DNA from: Elephas maximus indicus
Taxonomy: Eukaryota; Chordata; Mammalia; Proboscidea; Elephantidae
Direction of reading: 5' to 3'
Assembly (NCBI RefSeq): GCF_024166365.1
Contig: NC_064846.1
Coordinates: 27,673,866-27,737,865 of the forward strand
DNA: 64,000 bases
Shown here: piece by piece, positions 21,897-33,028 of the stretch
Layout of the letters: each line of letters opens with the position of its first letter
Position numbering within the stretch: the stretch's first letter is position 1
Made by a program: the position numbers and the translations under genes
Notes under the pieces: model-generated
What the model was told of the DNA's origin: nothing
Database searches by the model: none
What the model saw: the letters and a program-made list of their open reading frames with translations, nothing else

Positions 21897-23544
21897 TTGG
21901 CAGCGTTATCCAACTGCTGAGTCTTGAATCCCTAAGTTTTCAATGTGTCCCAGGTAAGGTTCCATTTTGTTAAAGGTAGTAACATCTGGCATCCGTTTCA
22001 ATATCCAATTAACAAAAAAACATTTCCCCTTAATACAGATCTGTTTGAGAGGCACCTCACATACATTGATTGAGCATGTATGGTGATAAGTTAACAATCT
22101 GATGGACGGCAAGTTCATGTCCTAGCCCCTGTGTTGGTAATAATTCAGCTCAAACATTCAAACTTCCAAATGGTCTTATTCATGTATTTACCTATATTGA
22201 TACCCTTAAAGAAATGTTAGCTTAAGGCAGGAAGCATCTAAAACACCGATGTTAAAATTTAACATGCCGATAAAGAGAAGGAAAAGATAATAATATTATA
22301 TGTGCTTTCAGGTGTTTTTTACTAGATTTATTAGTTGCCCTCATCTGATCAAAATTCTTGTTCATTATGCGAAGTGATTTTTTGAAAGGCGGATTAATGT
22401 TACAAAGAGGAAATATAATATTAACTATATCCATTTTGGCCTTTTCTTTTATCAGGAATGAATACTACAATCATAGTAAATTATTTGGGGGATAAAAATT
22501 GGTAAATAAAATACCAAAACCTTGTTTCTTAGGCTGTCATTTAGAGAGAGAATAACAATTATAAAAATAAACCGCTTTTTTTAAAACACAAAATGCAACA
22601 GCTCCACATATCAGTTGTTGCTTATTTTTGATTTTATACCATTTAGCAACGTTTCAACTTTCTTTTATATAAACATTTAGTCCCTCGTCTGAAAGCAGTG
22701 TATCATTTAGGAATTTATAGGTTCTCATTATGCTAGTACCACATGAAGAAAATTAATTATCACTGTTTACTTATTAGATTATTATTATAATGAAACATAT
22801 TAGAAATAAATTTCATATTAAAACACATATATACAATTTTTTTTTACCAAAAATATTTTTCTTATTACCACATGGAAACAATAAAAAGTATTTTTATAAG
22901 AATTTCCTGAGCAAATCCTTAGGTCAAAAATGGCTGGAAAATAAATTTCTAGAGGGAATTATATAGGGAATTAGTCTGACTAATTGTGTTTTATTTATTT
23001 ATATATTTGGTGGCTGGAATCTTTTCTGTAATTAAAATAATATTTACTCCTGAGATTGATCAGGATTCATTTTCTGAACTAAATCTTATAATAAGGATTC
23101 AGTATTTCAGGTATTTTCCTGTTTCCAATATGAGGTGGGGTAGGAGTAGATGCCTAACTCTCTAGACAAAACACATAGATGAGACCTTTTCACTGTGTGA
23201 CAGGGAAAGCTGAGAGGTAAAAGGATTGATGTCTATGGAATTATGAAACAGTTGGAAAGGGCAATCATGCAATTATTTCCAATCTTTGGAATACTAGACT
23301 TCAGTGAGCCCCAATTGAGTCTTGAAAGGTCATTTTAGTATAAAGGAAGTACAAACCTTCCTTACACAGCAGGGGGCAAACTTCTGGATCTCATTAGCCA
23401 GACAGTTGAGTAAGTCAGGAAACATCATCTCAAAAGAGACTTAGTTAAACAGCTCAAATACAGATCTAGAATAAATTTCTATGGGAAACAAGAATGATTC
23501 TCACAACTACTTTGTACTCCTATACTACTTTGTTTTATTGCATT
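21897..23544. other. Unassigned AT-rich intergenic DNA
   Basis: About 1.65 kb with no gene, no recognisable SINE and no LINE coding text. Frames of 60-70 codons at 21906-22118 and 22252-22434 have no protein family I recognise. It is one of the longer repeat-poor stretches in the first half. Confidence 0.4.
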
Positions 23545-23880
23545 GGGTATATTAGGCCACTTACATTTATTGTGATTACCAATCAATTGGATTCGTTTTT
23601 ACCATCTTAGTTTCAGCCTTTTATTTGTCCCACTTTTCAGTGCTTATCATTTTCTCCTCCTCATTTGCCTTCTTTTGGTTTGATTCTGAGGAGTTTTTTT
23701 ATGTTTTTTCCCTTCTACCTATTTGGAAGTTACATACTCTAGTTATATTAGTGATTTACCTTGAAATTTTATATTCTAAGAATAATATCTTTAAGCTCCC
23801 TCCAAGAATACAAAGGTTTTACAACACTTGAACTCCAGTCATCACCTCCAAATTTGTATACTGTTGCTGTCTATTATTTG
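23545..23880 (-). mobile_element. Ancient L1M fragment, antisense
   Basis: T-rich wording such as 'ccacttacatttattgtgattacc' and 'tcctcatttgccttcttttggtttgattctgagg' follows the antisense L1M region around the ORF1/ORF2 border. Short and diverged; the limits are approximate. Confidence 0.5.
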
Positions 23881-23955
23881 AGTGATCTTTTTAATCCCTG
23901 TGATTAGTACAACCTGTTTCCATCATGTCGATTCTGGCTCATCACTTCGTTGCTC

Positions 23956-24596
23956 TTGTTAGGTGCCGTCGAGTCAGTTCCAACTCATAGCGACCCTATG
24001 CAAAACAGAAAGAAACACTGCCCGGTCCTGCGCCATCCTTACAGTTGTTGTTATGCTTGAGCTCATTGTTGCAGCCACTGTGTCAATCCACCTTGCTGAG
24101 GGTCTTCCTCTTTTCCACTGACCCTGTACTCTGCCAAGCATGATGTCCTTCTCCAGGGACTCATCCCTCCTGACAACATGTCCAAAGTATGTAAGACACA
24201 GTCTCGCCCTCCTTGCCTCTAAGGAGCATTCTGGCCGCACTTCCTCCAAGACAGATTTGTTCATTCTTTTGGCAGTATATGGTACATTCAATATTCTTCG
24301 CCAACACCACAATTCAAAGGCGTCAACTCTTCTTCGGTCTTCCTTATTCACTGTCCAGCTTTCACATGCATATGACGCGATTGAAAATACCATGGCTTGG
24401 GTCAGGAGCATCTTAGTCTTCAGGGTGACATCTTTGCTTTTCAACACTTTGAAGAGGACCTTTGCAGCAGATTTGCCCAATGCAGTGCGTCTTTTGATTT
24501 CTTGACTGCTGCTTCCATGGGTGTCGATTGTGGATCCAAGTAAAATGAAATCCTTGACAACTTGAATCTTTTCTCCATTTTTTTGACTCATTACTA
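23956..24596 (-). mobile_element. RTE/BovB-like LINE, 5'-truncated copy
   Basis: Antisense RTE from the tail 'cttgttaggtgccgtcgagtc' to a break in the RT C-terminal half. It is one of the best preserved copies in the window. It ends before the L1-A integration site at 24648, so it predates or is independent of the RTE inserted in L1-A. Confidence 0.88.
23974..24591 (-). pseudogene. RTE reverse transcriptase C-terminal remnant (205 codons, open)
   Basis: An uninterrupted frame for the thumb and C-terminal region of an RTE polymerase, the enzyme that copies RTE RNA into a nicked genomic site. Blocks in order: KDFILLGSTID, EIKRRTALGKS, MVFSIASYACESWT, FELWCWRRILNVP, TYFGHVVRRDES and RWIDTVAATMSSS. 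The catalytic palm (YADD) and endonuclease are absent, because the copy is 5'-truncated. The first codons come from flanking sequence. No activity is possible; the open frame reflects youth, not selection. Confidence 0.8.
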
Positions 24597-24744
24597 TAAT
24601 TAATAATTCTGCCTATGCTTCTTCATATTTGAACCACTTGTTTACTAATTTTTTTTATTTTTATTGTGCTTTAAGTGAGAGTTTACAAATCAAGTCAGTC
24701 TCTCACATAAAAACTTATATACACCTTCCCACATACTCGCAATT

Positions 24745-26807
24745 GTTGTTATTGTTAGCTGCCGTCGAGTCGGTTCCGACTCATAGCGACCCTATGCACA
24801 ACAGAATGAAACACTGCCCAGTCCTGAGCCATCCTTACAATTGTTGTTATGCTTGAGCTCATTGTTGCAGCCACTGTGTCAATCCACCTTGTTGAGAGTC
24901 TTCTTCTTTTCTGCTGACCCTGTACTCTGCCAAGCATGATGTCCTTCTCCAGGGACTCATCCCTCCTGACAACATGTACAAAGTATGTAAGATGCAGTCT
25001 CACCATCCTTGCCTCTAAGGAGTATTCTGCCCACACTTCTTCCAAGACAGATTTTTTCATTCTTTTGGCAGTCCATGGTATATTCAATATTCTTCACCAA
25101 CACCACAATTCAAAGGCCTCAATTCTTCTTTGGTCTTCCTTATTCATTGCCCAGCTTTCACATGCATATGATGTGATTGAAAATACCATGGCCTGGGTCA
25201 GGTGCACCTTAGTCTTCAGGGTGACATATTTGCTCTTCAACACTTTGAAGAGGTCCTTTGCAGCAGATGTGCCCAATGCAATGCATCTTTTGATTTCTTG
25301 ACTGCTGCTTCCATGGCTGTTGATTGTGGATCCAAGTAAAATGAAATCCTTGACAACTTCAATCTTTTCTCCATTTATCATGATGTTGTTCATTGGTCCA
25401 GTTGTGAGGATTTTTGTTTTCTTTATATTGAGGTGTAATCCATACTGAAGGCTGTGGTCTTTGATCTTCATTAGTAAGTGCTTCAAGTCCTCTTCAGTTT
25501 CAGCAAGCAAGGTTGTGTCATCTGCATAACGCAGGTTGTTAACGAGTCTTCCTCCAATCCTGATGCCCTGTTCTTCTTCATATAGTCCAGCTTCTGGGAT
25601 TATTTACTCAGCATATAGATTATATAGGTACGGTGAAAGAATACAACCCTGACGCACACCTTTCCTGACTTTAAACAAATCAGTATCCCCTTGTTCTTTC
25701 CAAACAACTGCCTCTTGATCTATGTAAAGGTTCCTCATGAGCACAATTAAGTGTTCTGGAATTCCCGTTCTTCGCAGTGTTATCCATAGTTTGTTATGAT
25801 CCACACAGTCAAATGCCTTTGCGTAATCAATAAAACACAGGTAAACATCCTTCTGGTATTCTCTGCTTTCAGCCAGGATCCATCTGATATCACCAATGAT
25901 ATCTCTGGTTCCACATCCTCTTCTGAAACCAGCCTGAATTTCTAGCAGTTCCTTGTCGAAATACTGCTGCAGCCGTTTTTGGATATCTTCAGCAGAATTT
26001 TGCTAGCATGTGATATTAATGATATTGATTTATAATTTCCACATTCAGTTGGATCACCTTTCTTGGGAATAGGCGTAAATATGGATCTTTTCCAGTCAGT
26101 TGGCCAGGAAGCTATCCTCCATATTTCTTGGCATAGATGAGTGAGCACCTCCAGAGCTGCTTCTGTTTATTGAGTCATCTCATTTGGTATTCCATCAATT
26201 CCTGGAGCCTTGTTTTTTGCCAATGCATTCAGAGCAGCTTGGACTTCTTCCTTCAATACCGTGGGTTCCTGATCATATGCCACCTCTTGCAATGGTTGAA
26301 CATCGACTAATTCTTTTTGGTATAATGACTCTATGTATTCCTTCCATCTTCTTTTGATGCTTCCTGTGTCGTTTAATATTTCCCCAATGGAATCCTTCAC
26401 TATTGCAACTCAAGGCTTGAATTTTTTCTTCAGTTCTTTCAGCTTGAGAAACGCCGAGCGTGTTCTTCCCTTTTTGTTTTCCATCTCTAGGTCTTTGCAC
26501 ATGTCATTATAATACTTTACTTTGTCTTCTTGAGAGGCCCTTTGAAATCTTCTGTTCAGTTCTTTTACTTCATCAATTCTTCCTTTTTTCTTTCACTGCT
26601 CGATGCTCAAGAACAAGTTTAAGAGTCTCAGCTGACATGCATCTTGGTCTTTTCTTTCTTTCCTGTCTTTTCACTACCTCTTGCTTTCTTCATGGATGAT
26701 ATCCTTGATGTCATACCACAACTCGTCTGGTCTTTGGTCACTAGTGTTCAGTGCGTCAAATCTATTCTTGAGACGGTCTCTAAATTCAGGTGGGATATAC
26801 TCAAGGT
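24745..26807 (-). mobile_element. RTE/BovB-like LINE inserted in the L1-A 3' UTR
   Basis: About 2.06 kb from the (gtt)n tail at 24745 to the endonuclease-RT linker near 26800. The L1 3' UTR text catactcgcaatt (24732-24744) is repeated as catactcccaatt (26808-26820), a 13-bp TSD with one mismatch, and the L1 reads through once the insert is removed. The YADD active-site codons lie at 25517-25528 (complement). It is 5'-truncated, lacking most of the endonuclease. Confidence 0.93.
24755..26700 (-). pseudogene. RTE polyprotein remnant (linker, RT, C-terminal domain)
   Basis: Broken coding remnant of the RTE endonuclease-reverse transcriptase. Frames in order: 26167-26400 (linker, ending ALNALAKNKAPGIDGIPNE), 25942-26148 (RT fingers, IPKKGDPTECGNY), 25604-25804 (palm, GVRQGCILSPYL), 25094-25510 (after YADD, EEDLKHLLMKIKDHS) and 24755-25087 (C-terminal zinc-finger-like region). 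They lie in different frames with stops between, so the copy is dead, though each motif is clear. The fingers, palm and YADD are all recognisable. Confidence 0.85.
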
Positions 26808-26820
26808 CATACTCCCAATT

Positions 26821-27719
26821 ACTCTCCCCCTAATGAGCCAAGCCCCTCTCTCCCTCCACTCTCTCCTTTCCTGTTCATTTCGCCAGGTTCTAACCCCCTC
26901 TACTCTCTCAGCTCCCCACCAGGCAGGAGATGCCAACACAGTCTCAAATGTCCACCTGATCCAAGAAGCTCCCTCCTCACCAGCATCTCTCTCCAATCCA
27001 TTGTCCAGTGCAATCCATGTCCGAAGAGTTCTCTTCGGGAATGGTTCCTGTCCTGGGCCAACAGAAGGTCTGAGGGCCATGACCACCGGGGTCCTTCTAG
27101 TCTCAGTCAAACCATAAAGTCTGGTCTTTTTATGAGAATTTGGGATCTGCATCCCACTGCTCTCCTGCTCCCTCAGGGCTTCTCTGTTGCATTCCTTGTA
27201 AGGGCAGTCGTTGGTTGTAGCCGGGCACCATCTAGTTCTTCTGGTCTCAGGATGATGCAGTCTCTGGTTCATGTGGCCTTTTCTGTCTCTTGGTCTCATA
27301 ATTACCTTGTCTCCTTGGTGTTCTTCATTCTCCTTTGATCCAGGTGGGTTGTGAACAATTGATGCATTTTAGATGGCTGCTTGCTAGCATTTAAGACCCT
27401 AGACGCCACTCTTCAAAGTGGGATGCAGAATGTTTACTTAATAGATTTTATTATATCAACTGACTTAGCTGTCCCCTGAAGTCATGGTCCCCAAACCCCT
27501 GCCCCTGCTACACTGGCCTTCGAAGCATGCAGTTTATTCAGGAAACTGCTTTTGGTTTAGTCCAGTTGTGCTGACCTCCCCTGTATTGTGTGTTGTCTTT
27601 CCCTTCACCTAAAGTACTTCTTATCTACCAACTAGTTGGTGAATACTCCTCTCCCGCCCTCCCCCCTTTTGTAACCACAGAAGAATGTTTCTTCTCAGCT
27701 TAAACTATTTCTCAAGTTC
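26821..27719 (-). other. L1-A 3' UTR (larger part)
   Basis: Non-coding L1 3' UTR of about 0.9 kb here plus 24648-24744. It matches L1-B (36821-37819) and the fragment at 46708-47672. It is GC-richer than ORF2, and both strands happen to be open (26748-27299 minus, 26790-27338 plus). The plus frame begins inside the RTE, so it is not an inherited gene. A G-rich purine tract on the L1 strand lies at 27648-27667. Confidence 0.75.
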
Positions 27720-30700
27720 TTATAATAGTGGTGTTATACAATATTTGTCCTTTTGCAACTGACTAATTTCACTCAGCATAATGCCTTCCAGGTTCCTCCA
27801 TGTTATGAAATGTTTCACAGATTCCTCACTGTTCTATATTGATGTGTACTATGCCATTGTGTGAATACACCATAATTTATTTATCCATTCATCCATTGAT
27901 GGGCACCTTGGTTCCTTCCATCTTTTTGCTATTGTAAACAGTGCTGCAATGAACATGGGTGTGCATATATCTGTTCGTGTAAAGGCTCTTATTTCTCTAG
28001 GATATATTCCGAGGAGTGGGATTGCTGGATGGTATGGAAGTTCTATCTCTAGCTTTTTAAGGAAGCGCCTTATTGATTTCCGAAGTGGCTATACCATTTG
28101 ACATTCCCACCAGCAGTGTATAAGTATTCCAATCTCTCCACAGCCTCTCCAATATTTATTATTTTGTGTGTTTTGGATTAATACCATCCTTGTTGGAGTG
28201 AGATGAACTCTCATTGTTGTTTTGATCTCCATTTCTCTAATGGCTAATGATCGTGAGCATTTCCTCATGTATCTGTTAGCTACCTGAATGTCTTCTTTAG
28301 TGAAGTGTCTATTCATATCTTTTGCCTATTTTTTAATTGGGTTATTTGTCTTTTTGTAGTTTAGTTTTTGCAGTATCAAGTAGATTTTAGAGATCAAATG
28401 ATGATCCAAAATGTCATATTTAAGAACTTTTTCCTAGTCTGTAGGTTATCTTTTTTCTCTTTTGGTAAAGTCTTTGGATGAGCATAAGTGTTTGATTTTT
28501 AGGAGCTCCCAGTTATCTAGTTTTTCTTCTGCATTCTTAATAATGTTTCCTATACTGTTTATGCCATTTATTAGTGATTCTAACGTTGTCCCTGTTTTTT
28601 CTTCCATGATCTTTATCGTTTTAGATTTCCTATTTACATCTTTGATCCATTTTGAGCTCGTTTTGTGCATGGAGTGAGGTATGGGTCTTGTTTCATTTTT
28701 TTGCAGATGGATATCCAGTTCTGCCAGCACCAGTTGTTAAAAAGACTGTCTCTTCCCCATTTAACTGTTTTGGGGCCTTTGTCAAATATCAACTGCTCAT
28801 ATGTGGATGGATTTATGTCTGGATTCTCAATTCTGTTCCATTGGTCTATGTATCTGCTATTGTGCCAGTACCAGGCTGTTTTGACTACTGTGGCAGTATA
28901 ATTGGTTCTAAAATCAGATAAAGTAAGGCTTCCTACTTTGTTCTTCTTTTTCAGTAATGCCTTATTTATCCGGAGCCTCTTTCCCTTCCATATGAACTTG
29001 GTGATATGTTTCTCCTTCTCATTAAATAATGTCATTGGGATGTGGATTGGAATTGCATTAACCGTATAGATCACTTTTGGTAGAATAGACGTTTTTATAA
29101 TGTTAGGTCTTCCTATCCAAGAGCAAGGTTCGTTTTTCCACTTATGTAGTCTTTTTTGGTTTCTAACAGAAGTGTACTGTAGTTTTCTTTGTATAAGTCT
29201 TTTACATGTCTGGTTAGACTTATTCCTAAGTATTTTATCTTCTTGGAGGCTGCTATAAATGGCATTGATTTGATGACTTCCTCTTCAATGTTCTTTTTGT
29301 TGGTGTAGAGGAATCCACCTGACTTTTGTATGTTTATCTTATATCCGGATACTCTGCTGAACTCTTCTATTAGTTTCAGGAGTTTTCTGGAGGATTTCTT
29401 AGGGTTTTCTGCGTATAAGATCATGTCATCTGCAAATAGAGATACTTTGACTTCTTCCTTGCCAATCTGGATGCCCTTTATTTCTTTATCTAGCCTAATT
29501 GCTCTGGCTAGGACTTGCAGCACAATGTTGAATAAGAGTGGTGATAAAGGGCATCCTTGTCTGGTTCCCGATCTCAGTGGGAATGCTTTCAGGCTCTCTC
29601 CAATTAGGGTGATGTTGGCTGTTGGCTTTGTATTAATGCTGTTTATTATGTTGAGGAATTTTCCTTCTATTCCTGTTTTGCTGAGAGTTTTTATCATAAA
29701 TGGGTGTTGAACTTTGTCAAATGCCTTTTCTGCAGTAATTGATAAAATCCTGTGATTCTTATCTTTTGTTTTATTGATGTTGTGGATTACATTAATTGTT
29801 TTTCTAATGTTGAACCATCCCTGCATACCTGGTATGATTCCCACTTGGTCATGGTGAATTATTTTTTTGATATGTTGTTGAATTCTATTGGCTAGAATTT
29901 TGTTGAGGTTTTTTGCATCTACGTTCATGAGGGACATACGTCTATAATTTTCTTTTCTTGTAGTGTCTTTACCTGGTTTTGGTATCAGGGATACGGTGGC
30001 TTCATAGAATAAGTTTGGTAGTATTCCATCCTTTTCTATGCTCTGAAATACCTTTAGTAGTAGTGGTGTTAACTCTTCTCTGAAAGTTTGGTAGAACTCT
30101 GCAGTGAAGCTGTCCGGACCAGGGCTTTTTTGTTGTTGTTGTTGTTGTTGGGAGTTTTTTGCTGACCTTTTCAATCTGTTCTTTTGTTAGTGGTCTATTT
30201 AGTTGTTCTACATGTGTTTGTGTTAGTTTAGGTAGGTAGTATGTTTCTAGGAATTCATCCATTTCTTCTATGTTTTAAAATTTGTTAGAGTACAATTTTT
30301 CATACTAATCTGATACGATTCTTTTAATTTCACTTGGGTCTGTTGCAATATCGCCCATCTCATTTCTTATTCGGGTTATTTGCTTCCTCTCCTGTTTTTC
30401 TTTTGTTAGATTGGCCAGTGGTTTATCAATTTTGTTGATTTCTTAAAAAAATGAGCTTTTGGTCCTGTTAATTCTTTCAATTATTTTTCTTTTTTCTATT
30501 TCATTTAGTTCAGCTCTAATTTTTATAATTTGTTTTCTTTTGGTGCTTGTGGGTTTCTTTTGTTGCTCTCTTTCTATTTGTTCAAGTTGTAGGGATAATT
30601 CTTTGATTTTAGCCCTTTCTTCTTTTTGTATGTGTGCATTTATTGATATAAATAGGCCTCTGAGCTCCGCTTTTACTGTGTCCCAAAGGTTCTGGTAGGA

Positions 30701-31546
30701 AGTATTTTCATTCTCATTGCATTCTCTGAATTTCGTTATTCCATCCTTAATGTCTTCTATAATGCAGTCTTTTTCGAGCAGGGTATTTTTCAGTTTCCAT
30801 GTGTTTGATTTCTTTTCCCTGATTTTCCTGTTATTGATTTCCACTTTTATGGCCTTATGGTCAGAGAAGATGCTTTGTAATATTTCAGTGTTTTGGATTC
30901 TGCTAAGGCTTGCTTTATGACCTAATGTGTGGTCTATTCTAGAGAATGTTTCATGTGCACTAGAAAAAAAAAGTATACTTGGTTGCTGTTGGGTGGAGTG
31001 TTCTGTATATGTTTATGAGGTCAAGTTGGTTGATTGTGACATTTAGATCTTCCGTGTCTTTATTGAGCTTCTTTCTGGATGTCCTGTCTTTCACTGAAAG
31101 TGGTGTGTTGAAGTCCCCTATTATTATTGTGGAGCTGTCTATCTCTCTTTTCAATGCTGATAGAGTTTGTTTTATATATTTTGCAGCCCTGTCATTGGGT
31201 GCATAAATATTTAATATGGTTATATCTTCTTGGTGTATTGTCCCTTTAATCAGTATATAGTGTCCTTCCTTATCCTTTCTGATGGATTTAACTTTAAAGT
31301 CTATTTTGTCAGAAATTAATATTGCCACTCCTGATCTTTTTGTATTGTTGATTGCTTGATATATTTTTTCCATCCTTTGAGTTTTAGTTTGTTTGTTTCT
31401 CCAAGTCTAAGATGTGTCTCTTGTAGGCAGCATGTAGACGGATCTTGTTTTTTAATCCATTCTGCCACTCTCTGTCTCTTTATTGGTGCATTTAGTCCAT
31501 TGACATTCAGGGTAGTTATGGACAGGTATGAATTTAGTGCTACCAT
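27720..31546 (-). pseudogene. L1-A ORF2 (endonuclease-reverse transcriptase), decayed
   Basis: Start ATG at 31546 (MVALNSYLS), TAA at 27722-27720; 3827 nt, about the usual 1275 codons of mammalian ORF2p. Visible parts: endonuclease (NVNGLNAP, LQETHL with the catalytic Glu, [18 protein letters not shown] region), linker, RT fingers and palm ([25 protein letters not shown] near 29425), thumb, and Cys-region text ([15 protein letters not shown]) near the C-terminus. The longest open part is 29113-30174 (353 codons). Frameshifts fall near 31350, at an A-run near 30965, in the linker and near 29110-29080. A (CAA)n expansion at 30129-30150 adds a poly-Gln tract before SPGPDSF. Confidence 0.9.
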
Positions 31547-32020
31547 TTTGATGTCTTTTTTGTGTGTGTTGTTGACTGTTTCTTTTTCCCACTTAATTTT
31601 ATGTGCTGAGTAGATTATCTTTATATATTGTCCTTTCCTCATATTTGCTGTTGTTGATTTTGTTTCTGCTGAGTCTCTATTTTTTTCTTGTATTTTATTT
31701 TGATGAGTAGGATATTTTGTCTCCTTTGTGGTTACCTTATTATTTAGCCCTGTTTTTCTAAATTGAAACCTAACTTTTATTTCTTTGTGTCGTGGTATGT
31801 TCCTCTCCATATGGAAGGTGTATAATTACATTTCTTAGTCCCTCTTTGTTATTCTAATGTTGTCTTCTTTTATATAATAACATCACTGTTACCACGTTTT
31901 GAGCTTTTTTTTTTTTTTTTAATAATCTTGCTTTGTTTTTTTGGATTTCACTTCCTGGGGTGAGTTCTGGTTGCTCTGCCCGGTGTTCACGTCTTGGGTT
32001 GATACCTCATATAATTGATT

Positions 32021-33028
32021 TTATAACCAAAGAACTCTCTTATTATTTCTTGTAGTTTTGGTTTGGTTTTTACGAATTCCCTGAATTTGTGTTTATCTGG
32101 ATATGTCTTAACTTCACCTTCGTATTTAAGAGACAGTTTTGCTGGATATATGATTGTTGGAAGGCAATTTTTTTTCCTTCAGTTTTTTAAATATGTCATC
32201 CCATTGCCTTCTTGCCTGCCTGGTTTCTGGGGTGTAGTCCCAGCTTATTCTTATTGGCTTTCCTTTGTACCTGACTTTTCGTTTATCCCTCACTGCTCTT
32301 ATAATTCTCTCTTTATCATTGGTTTTGGCAAGTTTGATTATAATATGTCTTGGTGACTTTGTTTTAAGATATACCTTATGTGGAGCTTGATGAGCATCTT
32401 GGATAGATATCTTCTCATCTTTCACGATATCAGGGAAGTTTTCTGCCAACAAATCCTCAACAATTTTCTCTGTATTTTCTGTTATCCCTCCCTGTTCTGG
32501 TACTCCAGTCACTCGTAGGTGATTTCTCTTGATAGAGTCCCACATGATTCTTAAGGTTTCTTCATTTTTTAAAATTCTTTTATCTGATTTTTCTTCAAAT
32601 ATATTAGTGCCAAGTGATTTATCTTTGAGTTCCAGAATCCTAGCTTCTACTTGCTCAATTCTGCTCCTCTGACTTTCTATTGAGTTGTCTACTTCTGTAA
32701 TTTAATGGTTAATCTTCTGAATTTCTGATTGCTGTCTGTCTATGGACTTTTCCAGCTCATTAAACTTTTCATTATGTTTCTGAATAATCTTTCTAATTTC
32801 TTCAATTGCTTTATCTATGTTTTCCTTGACTTGTTCTGCATATTGCCTCATTTCCTTCCTGATATCTTGAAGGGTTCTGTATATTAAGCTTTTGTATTCT
32901 GCATCTGGTAATTCCAGGAATGCACTTTCATCTAGAAGATCCCTGGATTCTTTGTTTTGAGAGCCTGTTGAGGTGATCATGGTCTGTTTCTTTATGTGAC
33001 TTGATATAGACTGTTGTCTCTGAGCCAT
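32021..33028 (-). pseudogene. L1-A ORF1 (RNA-binding chaperone), two lesions
   Basis: Start ATG at 33028 (MAQRQQSISSHIKKQ); it should end at the TAA at 32023-32021, about 335 codons. The N-terminal part to about residue 107 is largely a coiled coil. The RRM and C-terminal domain follow, with blocks SPRHIIIKLAKTNDKERI and RISWDYTPETRQARRQW. Only two lesions break it: an in-frame TAA at 32704-32702 (the other copy has AAA nearby) and a one-base longer T-run near 32168-32175 (8 T, against 7 in L1-B). The latter shifts the last 50 or so codons. Confidence 0.88.

Noticed and set aside
23956..26807. Tandem duplication of an RTE segment
   Set aside because: The second copy has its own TSD inside L1-A and the first lies outside L1-A, so they are independent insertions.
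26748..27338. Overlapping 182- and 183-codon frames on opposite strands as genes
   Set aside because: They lie in the L1-A 3' UTR and run into the RTE insertion at 26807. Only the shared-frame observation is kept as a finding.
29113..30174. 353-codon open frame as a host gene
   Set aside because: It carries the L1 RT palm motif [12 protein letters not shown] and lies within L1-A ORF2.
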